This document shows positions 19,468 to 28,880 of a stretch of 64,000 nucleotides of DNA, piece after piece. This DNA comes from Methylomonas sp. AM2-LC (GTDB taxonomy: Bacteria > Pseudomonadota > Gammaproteobacteria > Methylococcales > Methylomonadaceae): the NCBI RefSeq assembly GCF_039904985.1, contig NZ_CP157005.1:1116001-1180000 (forward strand), read 5' to 3'. How positions within the stretch are numbered: position 1 is the first letter of the stretch; every line of letters starts with the position of its first letter. The notes beneath the pieces are model-generated. The model saw nothing but the letters and a program-made list of their open reading frames with translations, did not search any database and was not told the DNA's origin. A program made the translations under genes and the position numbers.

Positions 19468-21336
19468 TTATTGCTTTTGCGGATGCATTTTAATATCAGC
19501 CTTGGCTTGCAGGGCGTTTAACACCGCTTCAAACTGTGCTTTTCCAAAAGCGGCAGATATATTCTTTTCTAAAACCGACTGTTTAGCCTTATCCTCATCC
19601 GTAAGTTCACCTTCAGTGACTTTGACTATGCTGGCTACAATTTTACCGCCAGTACTCTCATTAATCAAAATAACACTAGGGTGGCCGTTTTCCGGTTTTG
19701 CTGCTCTGAAAACTGCTTGACTAAAATCAGGTGGCAAATCAGTCGCTTTACGATTAAATCCATTCACCTTTTTTACAGGCAAATGATAAGTATCAGCTAG
19801 TTGAGATAGTGCTTTACCAGAAAGTAGTTCGGACTTTATCTGTTCAGCAGTGGCAATGGCTTTTTGTTGCGCCTTATCATGCTGTATGGCTTTAATAATT
19901 TGCGGTTTAACCTCTTTTAGTTCTTTGCTGGCAGAGGGTAAATGAGATTGCATACGCAACACCACTAATTTGTCATTACCTACTTCAAGTGGTTCGCTAT
20001 TATTGCCTTTTAATACGTCCTCAGAAAACGCTGCTAAGCGCACTTTTTCTTCGCTAGCGACGCCTTCGCCATGAGCATGGGTAAACATACCGGTTTTGTT
20101 AATTTCAACACCCAGGACTTTAGCTGCTGCATTTAGATTATCAGGATTTTCGTAGCTGACTTCAGTGAGTTTTTCACCTAGAGTATTAAACGTATTTTCG
20201 GCCTGGGATTTTTGATAGGCTTTAATTAACTCAGGTTTTAGCGATTCATAAGATTTTACTTCGCCAGGCACCAATTCTGTCACTTTGATAAGGTGATAGC
20301 CAAATGCAGATTTTACCGGTTCAGAAACCTCGCCGAGTTTAAGCTTGGTCGCGGCTTCTTCAAAAGCTTTTTCCATAACGCCAACATTAAATAAGCCCAA
20401 ATCACCGCCATTTTTCGCCGATTCTTTATCGTCAGAGATTGACGCAGCTAATTTAGCAAAGTCTTGGTGGCTTAATTCCTGTTTAGCTTGCAATGCTTTT
20501 TGCAATGCCTGTTCATCAGCAGCAGGGTCTTTAGTAAAGGCGAATAGTATATGACTGATTCTGCGGCGTTCTTTAGAGCTAAATTGTGGCTTTTGCTCTT
20601 CATAATAGGCCTGTAGCTGTTCTTCGGTCGGTTTAACGTCAGCGGCTAATTTATCCAGTGATAGTTCTACATACTCAACAGACACTTGTTCTTCAGTTTG
20701 AAATGCATCTTGATGTTGTTGAAAGTAGCTAGTAATTTCTTCATCATTTGGAGTATCAGTCACTGCGGTGAGTGGCACGGTCAAATATTCAAAATCGCGT
20801 TTCTGATTTTGAATTTTGAAAAAGGCATTCACTTCCGCGGGTGTAACGAAACTACTGTCAACAATAGAACGTTGAAACTGTTCCATAAGAATAGCTTTTT
20901 TTATTCTATTAATAAATTCGTCGGAAGACATGCCTTGTGATCCGAGTAGGGCCTGATATTGGCCTTTATCAAATTTACCGTCTTTCTGAAAATATTCCAG
21001 AGTTTTGATGAAGTCTTTAGCGGTTTCATCGCTGATCAGTAATTTTTCATCTTGCACATATTGAAGCAGAACTTCATCGCGTATTAATTTGCTTAACGCC
21101 TGCTTTCTGAGGGACTCTTCATCAAACTTCATACCTCCCAGATTTTGTACATACTGTTGATAGGCTCGATTAATATCGTTTTGAAAAAAATCTTTGTCAC
21201 CGACAGATACTATAGGTACTTCCTTGCCACCGCCAAGGTAGTTTTGAATACCCCATAAACCGAATAGCACACAAATTAATACCAAAATGACTGATGCAAA
21301 AACACCGTGTACTTTTTCTCTAATCTTTAATAGCAT
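19468..21336 (-). CDS. ppiD: Periplasmic folding chaperone / peptidyl-prolyl isomerase PpiD
   Basis: Inner-membrane chaperone at the Sec translocon exit. From the chosen start the protein has 622 residues: a short cytoplasmic basic end (MLLKIREKVHG), one membrane helix (FASVILVLICVLFGLWGI), a SurA-like N-terminal chaperone domain, one parvulin domain in the middle (about 235-345, with RRISHILFAF and KNGGDLGLF) and a C-terminal SurA-like part. The frame opens 15 codons earlier, at 21381, but this ATG has an AGGGA ribosome binding site and starts like known PpiD proteins. It follows hupB in the conserved lon-hupB-ppiD order, with two tRNA genes in between. Confidence 0.9.
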   Translation of the reverse strand: MLLKIREKVHGVFASVILVLICVLFGLWGIQNYLGGGKEVPIVSVGDKDFFQNDINRAYQQYVQNLGGMKFDEESLRKQALSKLIRDEVLLQYVQDEKLLISDETAKDFIKTLEYFQKDGKFDKGQYQALLGSQGMSSDEFINRIKKAILMEQFQRSIVDSSFVTPAEVNAFFKIQNQKRDFEYLTVPLTAVTDTPNDEEITSYFQQHQDAFQTEEQVSVEYVELSLDKLAADVKPTEEQLQAYYEEQKPQFSSKERRRISHILFAFTKDPAADEQALQKALQAKQELSHQDFAKLAASISDDKESAKNGGDLGLFNVGVMEKAFEEAATKLKLGEVSEPVKSAFGYHLIKVTELVPGEVKSYESLKPELIKAYQKSQAENTFNTLGEKLTEVSYENPDNLNAAAKVLGVEINKTGMFTHAHGEGVASEEKVRLAAFSEDVLKGNNSEPLEVGNDKLVVLRMQSHLPSASKELKEVKPQIIKAIQHDKAQQKAIATAEQIKSELLSGKALSQLADTYHLPVKKVNGFNRKATDLPPDFSQAVFRAAKPENGHPSVILINESTGGKIVASIVKVTEGELTDEDKAKQSVLEKNISAAFGKAQFEAVLNALQAKADIKMHPQKQ

Positions 21337-21439
21337 AAACCCTGTCCCTAAAACAGATTTAAACCTGATTTCTTCAGGCAATGAATGTAAGCATGCAAAA
21401 AAAAACCTCGAACCATGTTACGGCCCGAGGTTTCTGTTT

Positions 21440-21516
21440 TGGCGGAGCGGACGGGGCTCGAACCCGCGACCCCCGGCGTGACAGGCCGGTATTCTAACCA
21501 ACTGAACTACCGCTCC
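21440..21516 (-). tRNA. tRNA-Asp (GTC)
   Basis: A 77-base cloverleaf read on the minus strand, starting GGAGCGG and ending CCGCTCCG followed by an encoded CCA. The anticodon loop CTGTCAC carries GTC. The T-arm GGTTCGAGCC is standard. It lies next to tRNA-Val with a 6-base gap, so both are probably cut from one precursor. Confidence 0.96.
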
Positions 21517-21522
21517 TAAGTC

Positions 21523-21598
21523 TGGTGGGTGCTGAGGGGTTCGAACCCCCGACCCTCGCCTTGTAAGGGCGATGCTCTCCCAGCTGAGCTAAGCACCC
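21523..21598 (-). tRNA. tRNA-Val (TAC)
   Basis: A 76-base minus-strand cloverleaf starting GGGTGCT and ending AGCACCC followed by an encoded ACCA end. The anticodon loop CTTACAA carries TAC. It begins 13 bases after the hupB stop, which suggests that the hupB transcript may read through into the two tRNAs. Confidence 0.96.
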
Positions 21599-21611
21599 GA
21601 CTAAAGAGCGA

Positions 21612-21884
21612 CTAGTTTACAGCATCTTTTAAAGATTTGCCAGCTTTAAATGAAGGAATTTTTGCTGCTTTGATTGTAATTTCTTCGCCTGTTTGCGGAT
21701 TACGACCTTTACGCTCTGCTCTTTCTTTAACTTCGAAAGTGCCAAAGCCTACTAATGCAACAGAATCGCCTGATTTTAAAGCATTTTCTACGGCTTTAAT
21801 AAAACCGTCCAAAGCACGGCCTGCATCGGTTTTGGTCAATTGTGACACACCTGCGATTGCATCGATAAGTTCCGATTTATTCAT
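21612..21884 (-). CDS. hupB: DNA-binding protein HU-beta
   Basis: Small nucleoid protein that bends DNA as a dimer. The 90 residues match the family exactly: [11 protein letters not shown] at the start, [19 protein letters not shown] for the beta arm that inserts in the minor groove, and a C-terminal helix. It is a single HU gene at the canonical site downstream of lon. A strong sigma-70-type promoter lies upstream (listed separately), giving a leader of roughly 120 bases. Confidence 0.97.
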   Translation of the reverse strand: MNKSELIDAIAGVSQLTKTDAGRALDGFIKAVENALKSGDSVALVGFGTFEVKERAERKGRNPQTGEEITIKAAKIPSFKAGKSLKDAVN

Positions 21885-21985
21885 TTATTTACCCTTAGGT
21901 TGTTGTTGTATTAATTATGCTTATCAATCAAGCGGTTAATATTGCCCTGCAAACTCTGGATCTGATGAGGGAAGTTTACAGTCTC

Positions 21986-22014
21986 TTGACACAAGAAAGA
22001 GGCGGTATTTATAA
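21986..22014 (+). promoter_or_regulatory. Mirror-image promoter-like element towards lon (antisense)
   Basis: On the plus strand TTGACA (21986-21991) and the palindromic TTATAA (22009-22014) are again 17 bases apart. If used, it would transcribe antisense into the 3' end of lon. The matches are visible; activity is inference. Confidence 0.45.
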
Positions 22015-22037
22015 CAATCGCCAACTGTATGTGTCAA
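22009..22037 (-). promoter_or_regulatory. Predicted sigma-70 promoter of hupB
   Basis: On the minus strand a perfect TTGACA (22032-22037) stands 17 bases from TTATAA (22009-22014), pointing at hupB. This is a near-consensus promoter by inspection. The same TTATAA also serves a plus-strand promoter of the same spacing. Confidence 0.7.
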
Positions 22038-22104
22038 GCAAGTAAATGACTGTAAGCCCATTTTTTTTAGTAAGTAGCAAAAAATATAAGCAATTCAATG
22101 TAAT

Positions 22105-24516
22105 TTAATGCGCTACAACGGTAGACGATTTAATTTCGTTTTTACCCGAAGTAGTGTCAGTAATTTCAGCACTCAATTCAATCGGTACTGGCATGTATTG
22201 TAAGGCGATTTCCAGAACTTCATCTATCCAGCGCACACATTTAATGGTTAAATTTTGTTTGATATTTTCTGGAATTTCAATCAAATCCTTTTCATTTTCG
22301 GCGGGGATAACCACAGTGGTAATGCCGCCACGATGTGCTGCTAATAATTTCTCTTTTAAGCCGCCAATCGGTAAAACTTCGCCACGTAAAGTGATTTCGC
22401 CGGTCATGGCCACATCAGCACGTACTGGAATTTTAGTCAGTGCAGAAATAATGGCAGTACACATGCCTATGCCAGCGCTAGGGCCATCTTTGGGTGTCGC
22501 ACCTTCTGGAACATGTATGTGAATATCATTTTTTTGAAAGACTTCGTTGTCGATACCTAAAATATTTGCTCGACTTCTAACTACCGTTACAGCAGCTTCG
22601 ATAGACTCTTTCATCACATCACCTAGTTTTCCGGTAGTGGATTGTTTACCTTTACCCGGCATAACAGCGGTTTCAATCGTGAGGAGTTCTCCGCCTACTT
22701 CTGTCCACGCCAATCCGGTAACCTGACCAATTTGATCTTTATCTTCAGCGATACCGTAATTAAAGCGCCTTACACCCAAATATTTATCTAAATTTTCATC
22801 AGTAATAGTGATTAGGGATTTATCTTCTTGTAATAACAAGCTTTTTACCACTTTACGACAAATTTTTGAAATTTCCCGCTCCAGGCTTCTGACGCCTGCT
22901 TCGCGGGTGTAATAACGAATAATATTTTTAACCGCAGATTCTGAAATGCTAATCTCTGATTCTGATAGTCCATTGTTTTTAATTTGTTTTACAATCAAAA
23001 ACCGAGTGGCGATATTAATCTTTTCGTCTTCGGTATAACCAGATAAACGAATTATTTCCATCCTGTCCAAAAGCGCTGGGGGAATGTTCATGGTATTGGC
23101 GGTAGCCACAAACATCACATCAGATAAATCGAAATCAACCTCTAGATAATGGTCAGAGAAAGTGTGATTTTGTTCGGGATCAAGCACTTCCAATAAGGCA
23201 GATGCTGGATCACCACGAAAATCTGCTGCCATTTTGTCTATTTCATCAAGTAAAAACATGGGATTACGTGTTTTTATTTTGGACAGATTTTGCAGTATTT
23301 TTCCGGGCATGGAGCCGATATAGGTTCGTCTATGACCGCGTATTTCCGCTTCATCACGCACACCACCTAAGGCCATACGTACATATTTACGATTGGTAGC
23401 ACGTGCGATGGATTGGCCCAATGAGGTTTTACCCACCCCTGGAGGCCCAACTAAACATAAGATAGGCCCTTTCAATTGTTTTACACGTTGCTGAACAGCC
23501 AGATACTCCAAGATGCGTTCTTTAACTTTTTCCAAGCCGTAATGTTCGGTTTCTAAGACTTGTTCAGCCACTTTTAAATCGTGGCGTACCTTGGTTTTCT
23601 TTTTCCAGGGAACGTTTACCATCCAGTCAATATAATTACGCACCACAGTGGCTTCTGCCGACATGGGGGACATCATTTTTAGTTTGTTAAGCTCAGCTAT
23701 GGCTTTGGTATTGGCTTCAGCAGACATACCAGCCGCTGTTATTTTCTTTTCCAGCTCTTCCACTTCGTTGCTGGCTTCATCCATTTCGCCCAGTTCTTTT
23801 TGAATGGCTTTCATTTGTTCATTCAAATAGTATTCGCGTTGGTTTTTCTCCATTTGTTTTTTAACGCGACCACGGATTTTCTTTTCCATCTCCAGAATAT
23901 CGACTTCTCCTTCCATTAGCGTCATTAAGTTTTCCAGACGCTTAGCGACATCCAGCATTTCTAGCATGGATTGCTTTTCTTCCACTTTCAGTGCCATATG
24001 TGCAGCCATGGTGTCAGCCAAGCGGCCAGCATCGTCAATGCCTGACAGTGAGTTTAGAACTTCAGGAGGAATTTTACTGTTTAGTTTGACGTATTGATCG
24101 AATGAGTTAACAGCAGTTCGTTGTAACACCTCTAATTCCGTTTCTGGAATTAATATTTCATCTTCTAATTCAACGACATTAGCAGCGCAATAATTATCAA
24201 CTTCCTGATATTGGATGATTTTGCAACGCTTGCAGCCCTCAACCAGAACCTTAACTGTGCCATCAGGCAGTTTCAGCAATTGCAGAATATTGGCCAGAGT
24301 GCCCACTTTATAGAGATCATCAAAGCCCGGCTCATCAACATCAGCCTGTATCTGTGCAACCAGTAACACCTGCTTATCCAATTTGATAGCCGCATCTAGT
24401 GCATCAATAGACATGCCTCTACCTACGAATAGAGGGATAACCATATGCGGGTACACCACAACATCACGCAGTGGTAAAACCGGAATCAGCTCGTCTTTAC
24501 TTTTAGAATGGGTCAT
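22105..24516 (-). CDS. lon: ATP-dependent protease Lon
   Basis: Cytoplasmic AAA+ protease that removes misfolded and short-lived regulatory proteins. The 803 residues have an N-terminal substrate domain (about 10-200), a coiled-coil linker, the AAA+ module with Walker A GPPGVGKT (357-364) and Walker [10 protein letters not shown], and the C-terminal protease domain with the Ser-Lys dyad (Ser in PKDGPSAG near 680; Lys in the following conserved [10 protein letters not shown] region). A heat-shock-like promoter precedes it. In E. coli clpX lies upstream; here clpX is over 33 kb away and nrdJb takes its place. Confidence 0.97.
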   Translation of the reverse strand: MTHSKSKDELIPVLPLRDVVVYPHMVIPLFVGRGMSIDALDAAIKLDKQVLLVAQIQADVDEPGFDDLYKVGTLANILQLLKLPDGTVKVLVEGCKRCKIIQYQEVDNYCAANVVELEDEILIPETELEVLQRTAVNSFDQYVKLNSKIPPEVLNSLSGIDDAGRLADTMAAHMALKVEEKQSMLEMLDVAKRLENLMTLMEGEVDILEMEKKIRGRVKKQMEKNQREYYLNEQMKAIQKELGEMDEASNEVEELEKKITAAGMSAEANTKAIAELNKLKMMSPMSAEATVVRNYIDWMVNVPWKKKTKVRHDLKVAEQVLETEHYGLEKVKERILEYLAVQQRVKQLKGPILCLVGPPGVGKTSLGQSIARATNRKYVRMALGGVRDEAEIRGHRRTYIGSMPGKILQNLSKIKTRNPMFLLDEIDKMAADFRGDPASALLEVLDPEQNHTFSDHYLEVDFDLSDVMFVATANTMNIPPALLDRMEIIRLSGYTEDEKINIATRFLIVKQIKNNGLSESEISISESAVKNIIRYYTREAGVRSLEREISKICRKVVKSLLLQEDKSLITITDENLDKYLGVRRFNYGIAEDKDQIGQVTGLAWTEVGGELLTIETAVMPGKGKQSTTGKLGDVMKESIEAAVTVVRSRANILGIDNEVFQKNDIHIHVPEGATPKDGPSAGIGMCTAIISALTKIPVRADVAMTGEITLRGEVLPIGGLKEKLLAAHRGGITTVVIPAENEKDLIEIPENIKQNLTIKCVRWIDEVLEIALQYMPVPIELSAEITDTTSGKNEIKSSTVVAH

Positions 24517-24563
24517 TTTAGTTTTCCTTTTGGCAGGATAGCATTACATTTTGTCACAATCCT

Positions 24564-24591
24564 ATATGAGGTCAGTCTCAGAATAAACAAG
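24564..24591 (-). promoter_or_regulatory. Sigma-32-like heat-shock promoter of lon
   Basis: On the minus strand CTTGTTT and CCTCATAT are 13 bases apart. This resembles the sigma-32 consensus CTTGAAA-N11 to 16-CCCCATNT, with two changes in the -35 and one in the -10. It is about 50 bases upstream of the lon ATG. Heat-shock control of lon is established in E. coli, which supports the reading. Confidence 0.6.
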
Positions 24592-24669
24592 TATTTTTTT
24601 TATTGCGCAAAAAATTGTGTTTAGTCACAAACATTGGAGTCCACTAAAGTTGCCGTATAGCTGACAATA

Positions 24670-25344
24670 TTACCCGCACTTACTGTCGCCGCAATTTAAG
24701 CAAGTCATGCAACCATCCATCAAAACCATCGCTTTAGTGCTGCACTTGCTACACAAAACCGCTTTTTCTGGAAATGATTGCTGATCACTGGTGCCATGTA
24801 ATGCTTCAAATTCGCGACGCTTTTCATTAAGAAACTGTTTTTGATGATCCGTCATCACTTCTGGTTTGAGCATGCCTATGTGTCTAAGGTGTGATTCTAT
24901 GGCACAACCAATTTCTGCTACCAACGAGGGCATAAAAACCCCGCCTTTTTTGAAATAGCCACCGCGCGGATCAAAAACAGCCTTCATTTCTTCAACCAGA
25001 AAACAGGCATCACCACCTTTGCGGAATACCGCTGAAATTACCCGTGTCAAAGCTAAAACCCATTGAAAATGTTCCATGTTTTTTGAATTAATAAACACTT
25101 CATAGGGTCGGCGCTCTTCGTGTGGAGTGCCCTGATTAAGTATCATATCGTTGATAGTGATATACAGTGCATGTTCTGATTGTGGTGTCTTTATTTTATA
25201 GGTAGAGCCTAAAAGTACTTCTGGACGCTCCACATTTTCATGCATACTCTCCACTTGGTTTTGTTCCACAGGTGTATTTGTTTCCTGTGTATCGGGAGTA
25301 ATTACTTTATAGCTGATGATTTTTTTGTTGATTTTATGTGTCAT
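24670..25344 (-). CDS. nrdJb: B12-dependent ribonucleotide reductase, C-terminal subunit (NrdJb)
   Basis: A 224-residue protein equal to the C-terminal part of longer single-chain class II reductases. It has a TSCPD-type domain (about 80-175, with RKGGDACFLVEEM and GGVFMPSLVAEIGCAI) and ends in a zinc-ribbon-like CSKC...CLNCGDSKCG tail. Such a cysteine tail passes electrons to the active site in related reductases. It starts 14 bases downstream of the nrdJa stop and is clearly co-transcribed. Pseudomonas aeruginosa carries the same NrdJa/NrdJb split. Confidence 0.85.
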   Translation of the reverse strand: MTHKINKKIISYKVITPDTQETNTPVEQNQVESMHENVERPEVLLGSTYKIKTPQSEHALYITINDMILNQGTPHEERRPYEVFINSKNMEHFQWVLALTRVISAVFRKGGDACFLVEEMKAVFDPRGGYFKKGGVFMPSLVAEIGCAIESHLRHIGMLKPEVMTDHQKQFLNEKRREFEALHGTSDQQSFPEKAVLCSKCSTKAMVLMDGCMTCLNCGDSKCG

Positions 25345-25358
25345 GAGTTTGCGCCTTA

Positions 25359-27509
25359 TTAAAACTTACCGTAATAGCCTTCTTTTAAGGCATCAAACAA
25401 ATTAGCAGCCGTGTGAATTTCGCCATCGTACTCGATTTCTTCATTCCCTTTATATTCAACTACATGACCATCTTCGAGCGTGAATTGGTAAAGGGTGTTT
25501 TCCAGATCGGATTCTTTTACTAGCACGCCTTGAAATACTTCGGGGTTAAAGCGGAAAGTGGTGCAACCTTTTAAACCTTTATCATAAGCGTATTCATATA
25601 TGGATTTAAAATCTTCGTAGGGGTAGTTGGTTGGCACATTTGCAGTTTTAGATATGGATGAATCTATCCATTTTTGTGCGGCGGCCTGAATGTCAACATG
25701 TTGTTTTGGACTTACGTCATCCGCAGAAATAAAAAATTCAGGTAATTGTTGTGCGGGGTTTTCGCTATAGGGCATTGCTTCGGGGTTGATTAAATGCCGA
25801 TAAGCCAGTAGTTCAAAGGAAAATACATCGATTTTTTCTTTCGATTTTTTACCTTCGCGGATGACATTTCGCGAATAATGGTGAGCAAAACTGGGCTCAA
25901 TACCATTGCTGGCATTATTGGCTAATGACAATGAGATGGTACCAGTCGGGGCTATAGAACTATGATGTGTGAAGCGACAACCCACTTCAGCCAGTTCAGC
26001 AACCAATTCTGGCACTTCTTCAGCCAGTTGCTGCATGTAACGACTATATTTTGCATGTAAAACCTTGCCGGGTAGATGGTCACCCAGTTTGTAGCCGTCT
26101 TTAAGCATTTCTGGGCGTTTATGCAGCATTTCGCCAGTGACAGTGAATACTTGCTCCATTATCGGTGCAGGACCTTTCTCTTTGGCTAATTCCAGGCCAG
26201 CTTTCCAGCCTTCGATAGCCAGTTCTTTGGTGACTTGTTCGGTGAATTCAAGCGAAGCATTATCGCCGTATTTCATGCCCAACAGGGTTATGGTTGAACC
26301 TAAGCCCAGATAACCCATGCCGTGTCGACGTTTACCAATTATTTCCATGCGTTGTTTTTCCAGCGGCAAACCGTTGATTTCCACTACGTTATCCAGCATG
26401 CGGGTAAAGATGCGTATGGTTTTTCGATAAGCCTCCCAGTTGAAGATAGCCATAGACGTAAAGGGATTTTCGACGAAGTGAGTCAGATTAATAGAGCCTA
26501 GCAAGCAACTGCCGTATGGTGGTAAGGGTTGCTCTCCGCATGGATTGGTGGCGCGTATATGTTCACAGAACCAGTTATTGTTCATTTCATTAACTTTATC
26601 TATCAATATAAATCCGGGTTCTGCGTAGTCATAGGTGGAAGACATAATAATGTCCCATAACCGTCTGGCTGGCATGACTTTACTAACCCGACAAGCAACC
26701 AGACCCGCTTCGTTAACGACATAACCCTTTTTGTTGGGAAGATCGCGCCAGACAATTTTTTCGGCATCTTTAAGATCGAGTTTATCCACTTTGACATCGC
26801 GATCAGTGACAGGAAATGATAAAGCCCACTGCCCATTGTTTTTAACAGCTTCAACAAACTCGCTGGTAATTAACAGGGATAAATTAAACTGACGCAAACG
26901 CCCATCTTCGCGTTTGGCACGGATAAAATCCACTACATCGGGGTGGGCAATATCGAAAGTAGCCATTTGTGCGCCACGGCGTCCACCTGCTGAGGAAACG
27001 GTGAAACACATTTTGTCATAAATATCCATGAACGATAGTGGCCCGGAGGTATAGGCACCCGCTCCCGAAACATAGGCATCTTTTGGGCGAAGCGTAGAAA
27101 ATTCGTAACCGATGCCGCAGCCTGCTTTTAGGGTTAAGCCAGCTTCATGGACTTTAGCCAATATATCGTCCATAGAGTCTTCAATAATGCCTGACACCGT
27201 GCAATTAATAGTCGATGTGGCAGGTTTATGGGCAAGCGCGCCAGCGTTGGAAATGATGCGGCCAGCAGGGATGGCTCCTTTACGTAAGGCCCATAAGAAT
27301 TCTTTGTAATGAAGCTCTTGTAATTCCTTGCTAATTTCAACACTGGATAAAGCCTTGGCAACTCTTTTATAGGTTTCATCAATGTTATTGTCGAGAGCCT
27401 TGCCTTCTTTTGTTTTTAAACGATATTTGCTGTCCCAAATATCCAGCGAAGCGCTTTGCAAGGGGATTTCGGTATTATTAGGCGAAACAACATGAAGTTT
27501 GGCGGTCAT
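25359..27509 (-). CDS. nrdJa: B12-dependent ribonucleotide reductase, catalytic subunit (NrdJa)
   Basis: Class II enzyme that reduces ribonucleotides to deoxyribonucleotides, using adenosylcobalamin to make the radical, so it works with or without oxygen. In the 716 residues the thiyl-radical site reads N322-x-C324-x-E326 in NPCGEQ. Cys103 (NCTVSG) and Cys335 (YGSC) fit the redox pair by analogy with the Thermotoga enzyme. The TGTISLSLANN segment forms part of the phosphate site. No long N-terminal ATP-cone is evident. The ATG has an AGGAA ribosome binding site. NrdR boxes lie upstream. No cobalamin riboswitch was recognised. Confidence 0.93.
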   Translation of the reverse strand: MTAKLHVVSPNNTEIPLQSASLDIWDSKYRLKTKEGKALDNNIDETYKRVAKALSSVEISKELQELHYKEFLWALRKGAIPAGRIISNAGALAHKPATSTINCTVSGIIEDSMDDILAKVHEAGLTLKAGCGIGYEFSTLRPKDAYVSGAGAYTSGPLSFMDIYDKMCFTVSSAGGRRGAQMATFDIAHPDVVDFIRAKREDGRLRQFNLSLLITSEFVEAVKNNGQWALSFPVTDRDVKVDKLDLKDAEKIVWRDLPNKKGYVVNEAGLVACRVSKVMPARRLWDIIMSSTYDYAEPGFILIDKVNEMNNNWFCEHIRATNPCGEQPLPPYGSCLLGSINLTHFVENPFTSMAIFNWEAYRKTIRIFTRMLDNVVEINGLPLEKQRMEIIGKRRHGMGYLGLGSTITLLGMKYGDNASLEFTEQVTKELAIEGWKAGLELAKEKGPAPIMEQVFTVTGEMLHKRPEMLKDGYKLGDHLPGKVLHAKYSRYMQQLAEEVPELVAELAEVGCRFTHHSSIAPTGTISLSLANNASNGIEPSFAHHYSRNVIREGKKSKEKIDVFSFELLAYRHLINPEAMPYSENPAQQLPEFFISADDVSPKQHVDIQAAAQKWIDSSISKTANVPTNYPYEDFKSIYEYAYDKGLKGCTTFRFNPEVFQGVLVKESDLENTLYQFTLEDGHVVEYKGNEEIEYDGEIHTAANLFDALKEGYYGKF

Positions 27510-27610
27510 TCGTCGGATTTCCTGGTCTGATTGTGGTAGGCATCAATACAATCCTGCCTGAGATGGCTAACATATTGATGTATATTTTATTGCAAAATAA
27601 AACAGGTTAA

Positions 27611-27657
27611 ATACTGTATGTAGTGTTTTTTTAAAATTCTAGCACAATATATTGTGT
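27611..27657 (-). promoter_or_regulatory. Tandem NrdR boxes upstream of nrdJa
   Basis: Two 16-base sites, ATACTGTATGTAGTGT (27611-27626) and GCACAATATATTGTGT (27642-27657), match the published NrdR consensus acaCwAtATaTwGtgt at 13 and 15 of 16 positions. Their starts are 31 bases apart, the helical spacing usual for NrdR box pairs. They sit about 100-150 bases before the nrdJa ATG. NrdR is the ATP/dATP-sensing repressor of ribonucleotide reductase genes, so repression when dATP is plentiful is the likely control. Confidence 0.85.
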
Positions 27658-27659
27658 TG

Positions 27660-28090
27660 TCAGCAGTTTTTTCTATTAAATTTTCAGTAGTTTTTACACT
27701 TCAATAAGTTAGCTTGATAGTTGTGTTTTTGTTTATTACAAATAGACGTAGTCATGCCTATTTATTAATGTGTTTCGGGTGTGATTGAAGTATTTTGATG
27801 CTCAATGTTCAACTAATTGACTGCAAAAAGGGGGGGATTTTTCTTAATCGATTAAGCAATAGCCACTTTGAACTACATGGCTTATTTCAAAGCGAATTTG
27901 TTGAATGATGTATGAACTGAGTGGTTCGAAAGACTATTTCTGCAGAGTAACAAATAGGTAAAAGTGCTTATCTATTGGTAATGGGGATACCGATATAACT
28001 AGCCTGAATACTGGGTAGGGCTATATGAAAAAGTGAGGAGCTTAAGTGTGTATATATGGGGGGCTTAAGCTGAAACTTCTCTGGCTAAAA
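27660..28090. other. Gene-free stretch between nrdJa and the cold-shock gene
   Basis: I see no supported gene. It holds a perfect 14-base palindrome CTTAATCGATTAAG (27843-27856) just after a run of seven G, and a short inverted pair GCTTAAG/CTTAAGC near 28040-28070. Neither has a known function. The right edge is the cold-shock terminator. Confidence 0.4.
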
Positions 28091-28095
28091 AACAG

Positions 28096-28131
28096 AAAAG
28101 CCTCCGATACCAAGGCTATCGGAGGCTTTTT
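28096..28131. terminator. Terminator downstream of the cold-shock gene (bidirectional)
   Basis: Arms GCCTCCGATA (28100-28109) and TATCGGAGGC (28117-28126) with a 7-base loop are flanked by four A on the left and five T on the right. It ends the minus-strand cold-shock transcript and could also act on the plus strand. Confidence 0.88.
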
Positions 28132-28160
28132 AGTCAAGTGCTTTTGATTAAAACAGCTAC

Positions 28161-28379
28161 TTAAAGAATAGTGACTTCTTCAGCTTGAGGACCTTTAGGG
28201 CCGCGACCCAATTTGAATTGCACGTGTTGGCCTTCATCAAGAGTTCTGTAGCTGTTGTTTGGGTTAAGAATGTTTTTGAAATGAACAAAAACGTCTGGTC
28301 CTTGTTTTTGCTCAATAAAGCCAAAGCCTTTGTCAGCATTAAACCATTTAACGGTGCCGGTTGTCATTGTAGTAGACAT
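28161..28379 (-). CDS. Cold-shock domain protein of the CspA family
   Basis: Single-stranded nucleic acid binding protein that melts mRNA structure. From the chosen ATG it has 72 residues: [16 protein letters not shown] holds RNP1, and PDVFVHF holds RNP2. The frame opens 14 codons earlier, but this ATG has an AGGA box and gives the usual family length. The upstream minus-strand region is A/T-rich and gene-free for about 500 bases, leaving room for the long leader common in cold-shock mRNAs. Confidence 0.93.
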   Translation of the reverse strand: MSTTMTTGTVKWFNADKGFGFIEQKQGPDVFVHFKNILNPNNSYRTLDEGQHVQFKLGRGPKGPQAEEVTIL

Positions 28380-28880
28380 GATAAGTCCTATAAAAATTAG
28401 ATATAAAGCTTGGATAGCCAAGCGGGTAGAGCTGGTAAATGTGTAAATTACTTAATGAAGAACAGGACGAAGAACTACAGGATATGCATCGAAATGGTAA
28501 ACAAAGGGTAAATCATATTTTCTAGCTAAGTAGCATTGTATGCTGAAAGAGTTTATTGTCAAGGAATTATTAATAAAATTAATATATTAACTTATTCTAG
28601 TTTAAGATTAGGGGTATTTAAGCCTAGTTGATATTCCGTTGCTGATGATGCTATGCATTTAGAGCATGTCTAATATGGCTGTTCAAAACTAAATTCTGAA
28701 AAACTGCCTTTTCAGGTAATGGCTAGCGAAAAAACTGGGTAAATTTTGATGCCTAACCAGTACTTAAGTGCTGGTTAATGTGGATGCGCTCAACACTCCA
28801 ATATCTGTAAGTTAACAAAATGATTGGATAGTATAGAATATTCATTAACCATTACCAATATGATTATTTAGGAGCCTTAC
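28380..28880. other. Gene-free stretch between the cold-shock and SDR genes
   Basis: The two genes are divergent, so both promoters and probably a long cold-shock leader lie here. A near-palindrome AACCAGTACTTAAGTGCTGGTT (28756-28777) allows a hairpin with one G-U pair; no U run follows. I see no other gene or RNA. Confidence 0.4.

Noticed and set aside
27868..27894. Possible B12-box-like AGCCACT near nrdJa
   Set aside because: The conserved riboswitch core is lacking and it lies too far upstream, beyond the NrdR boxes.
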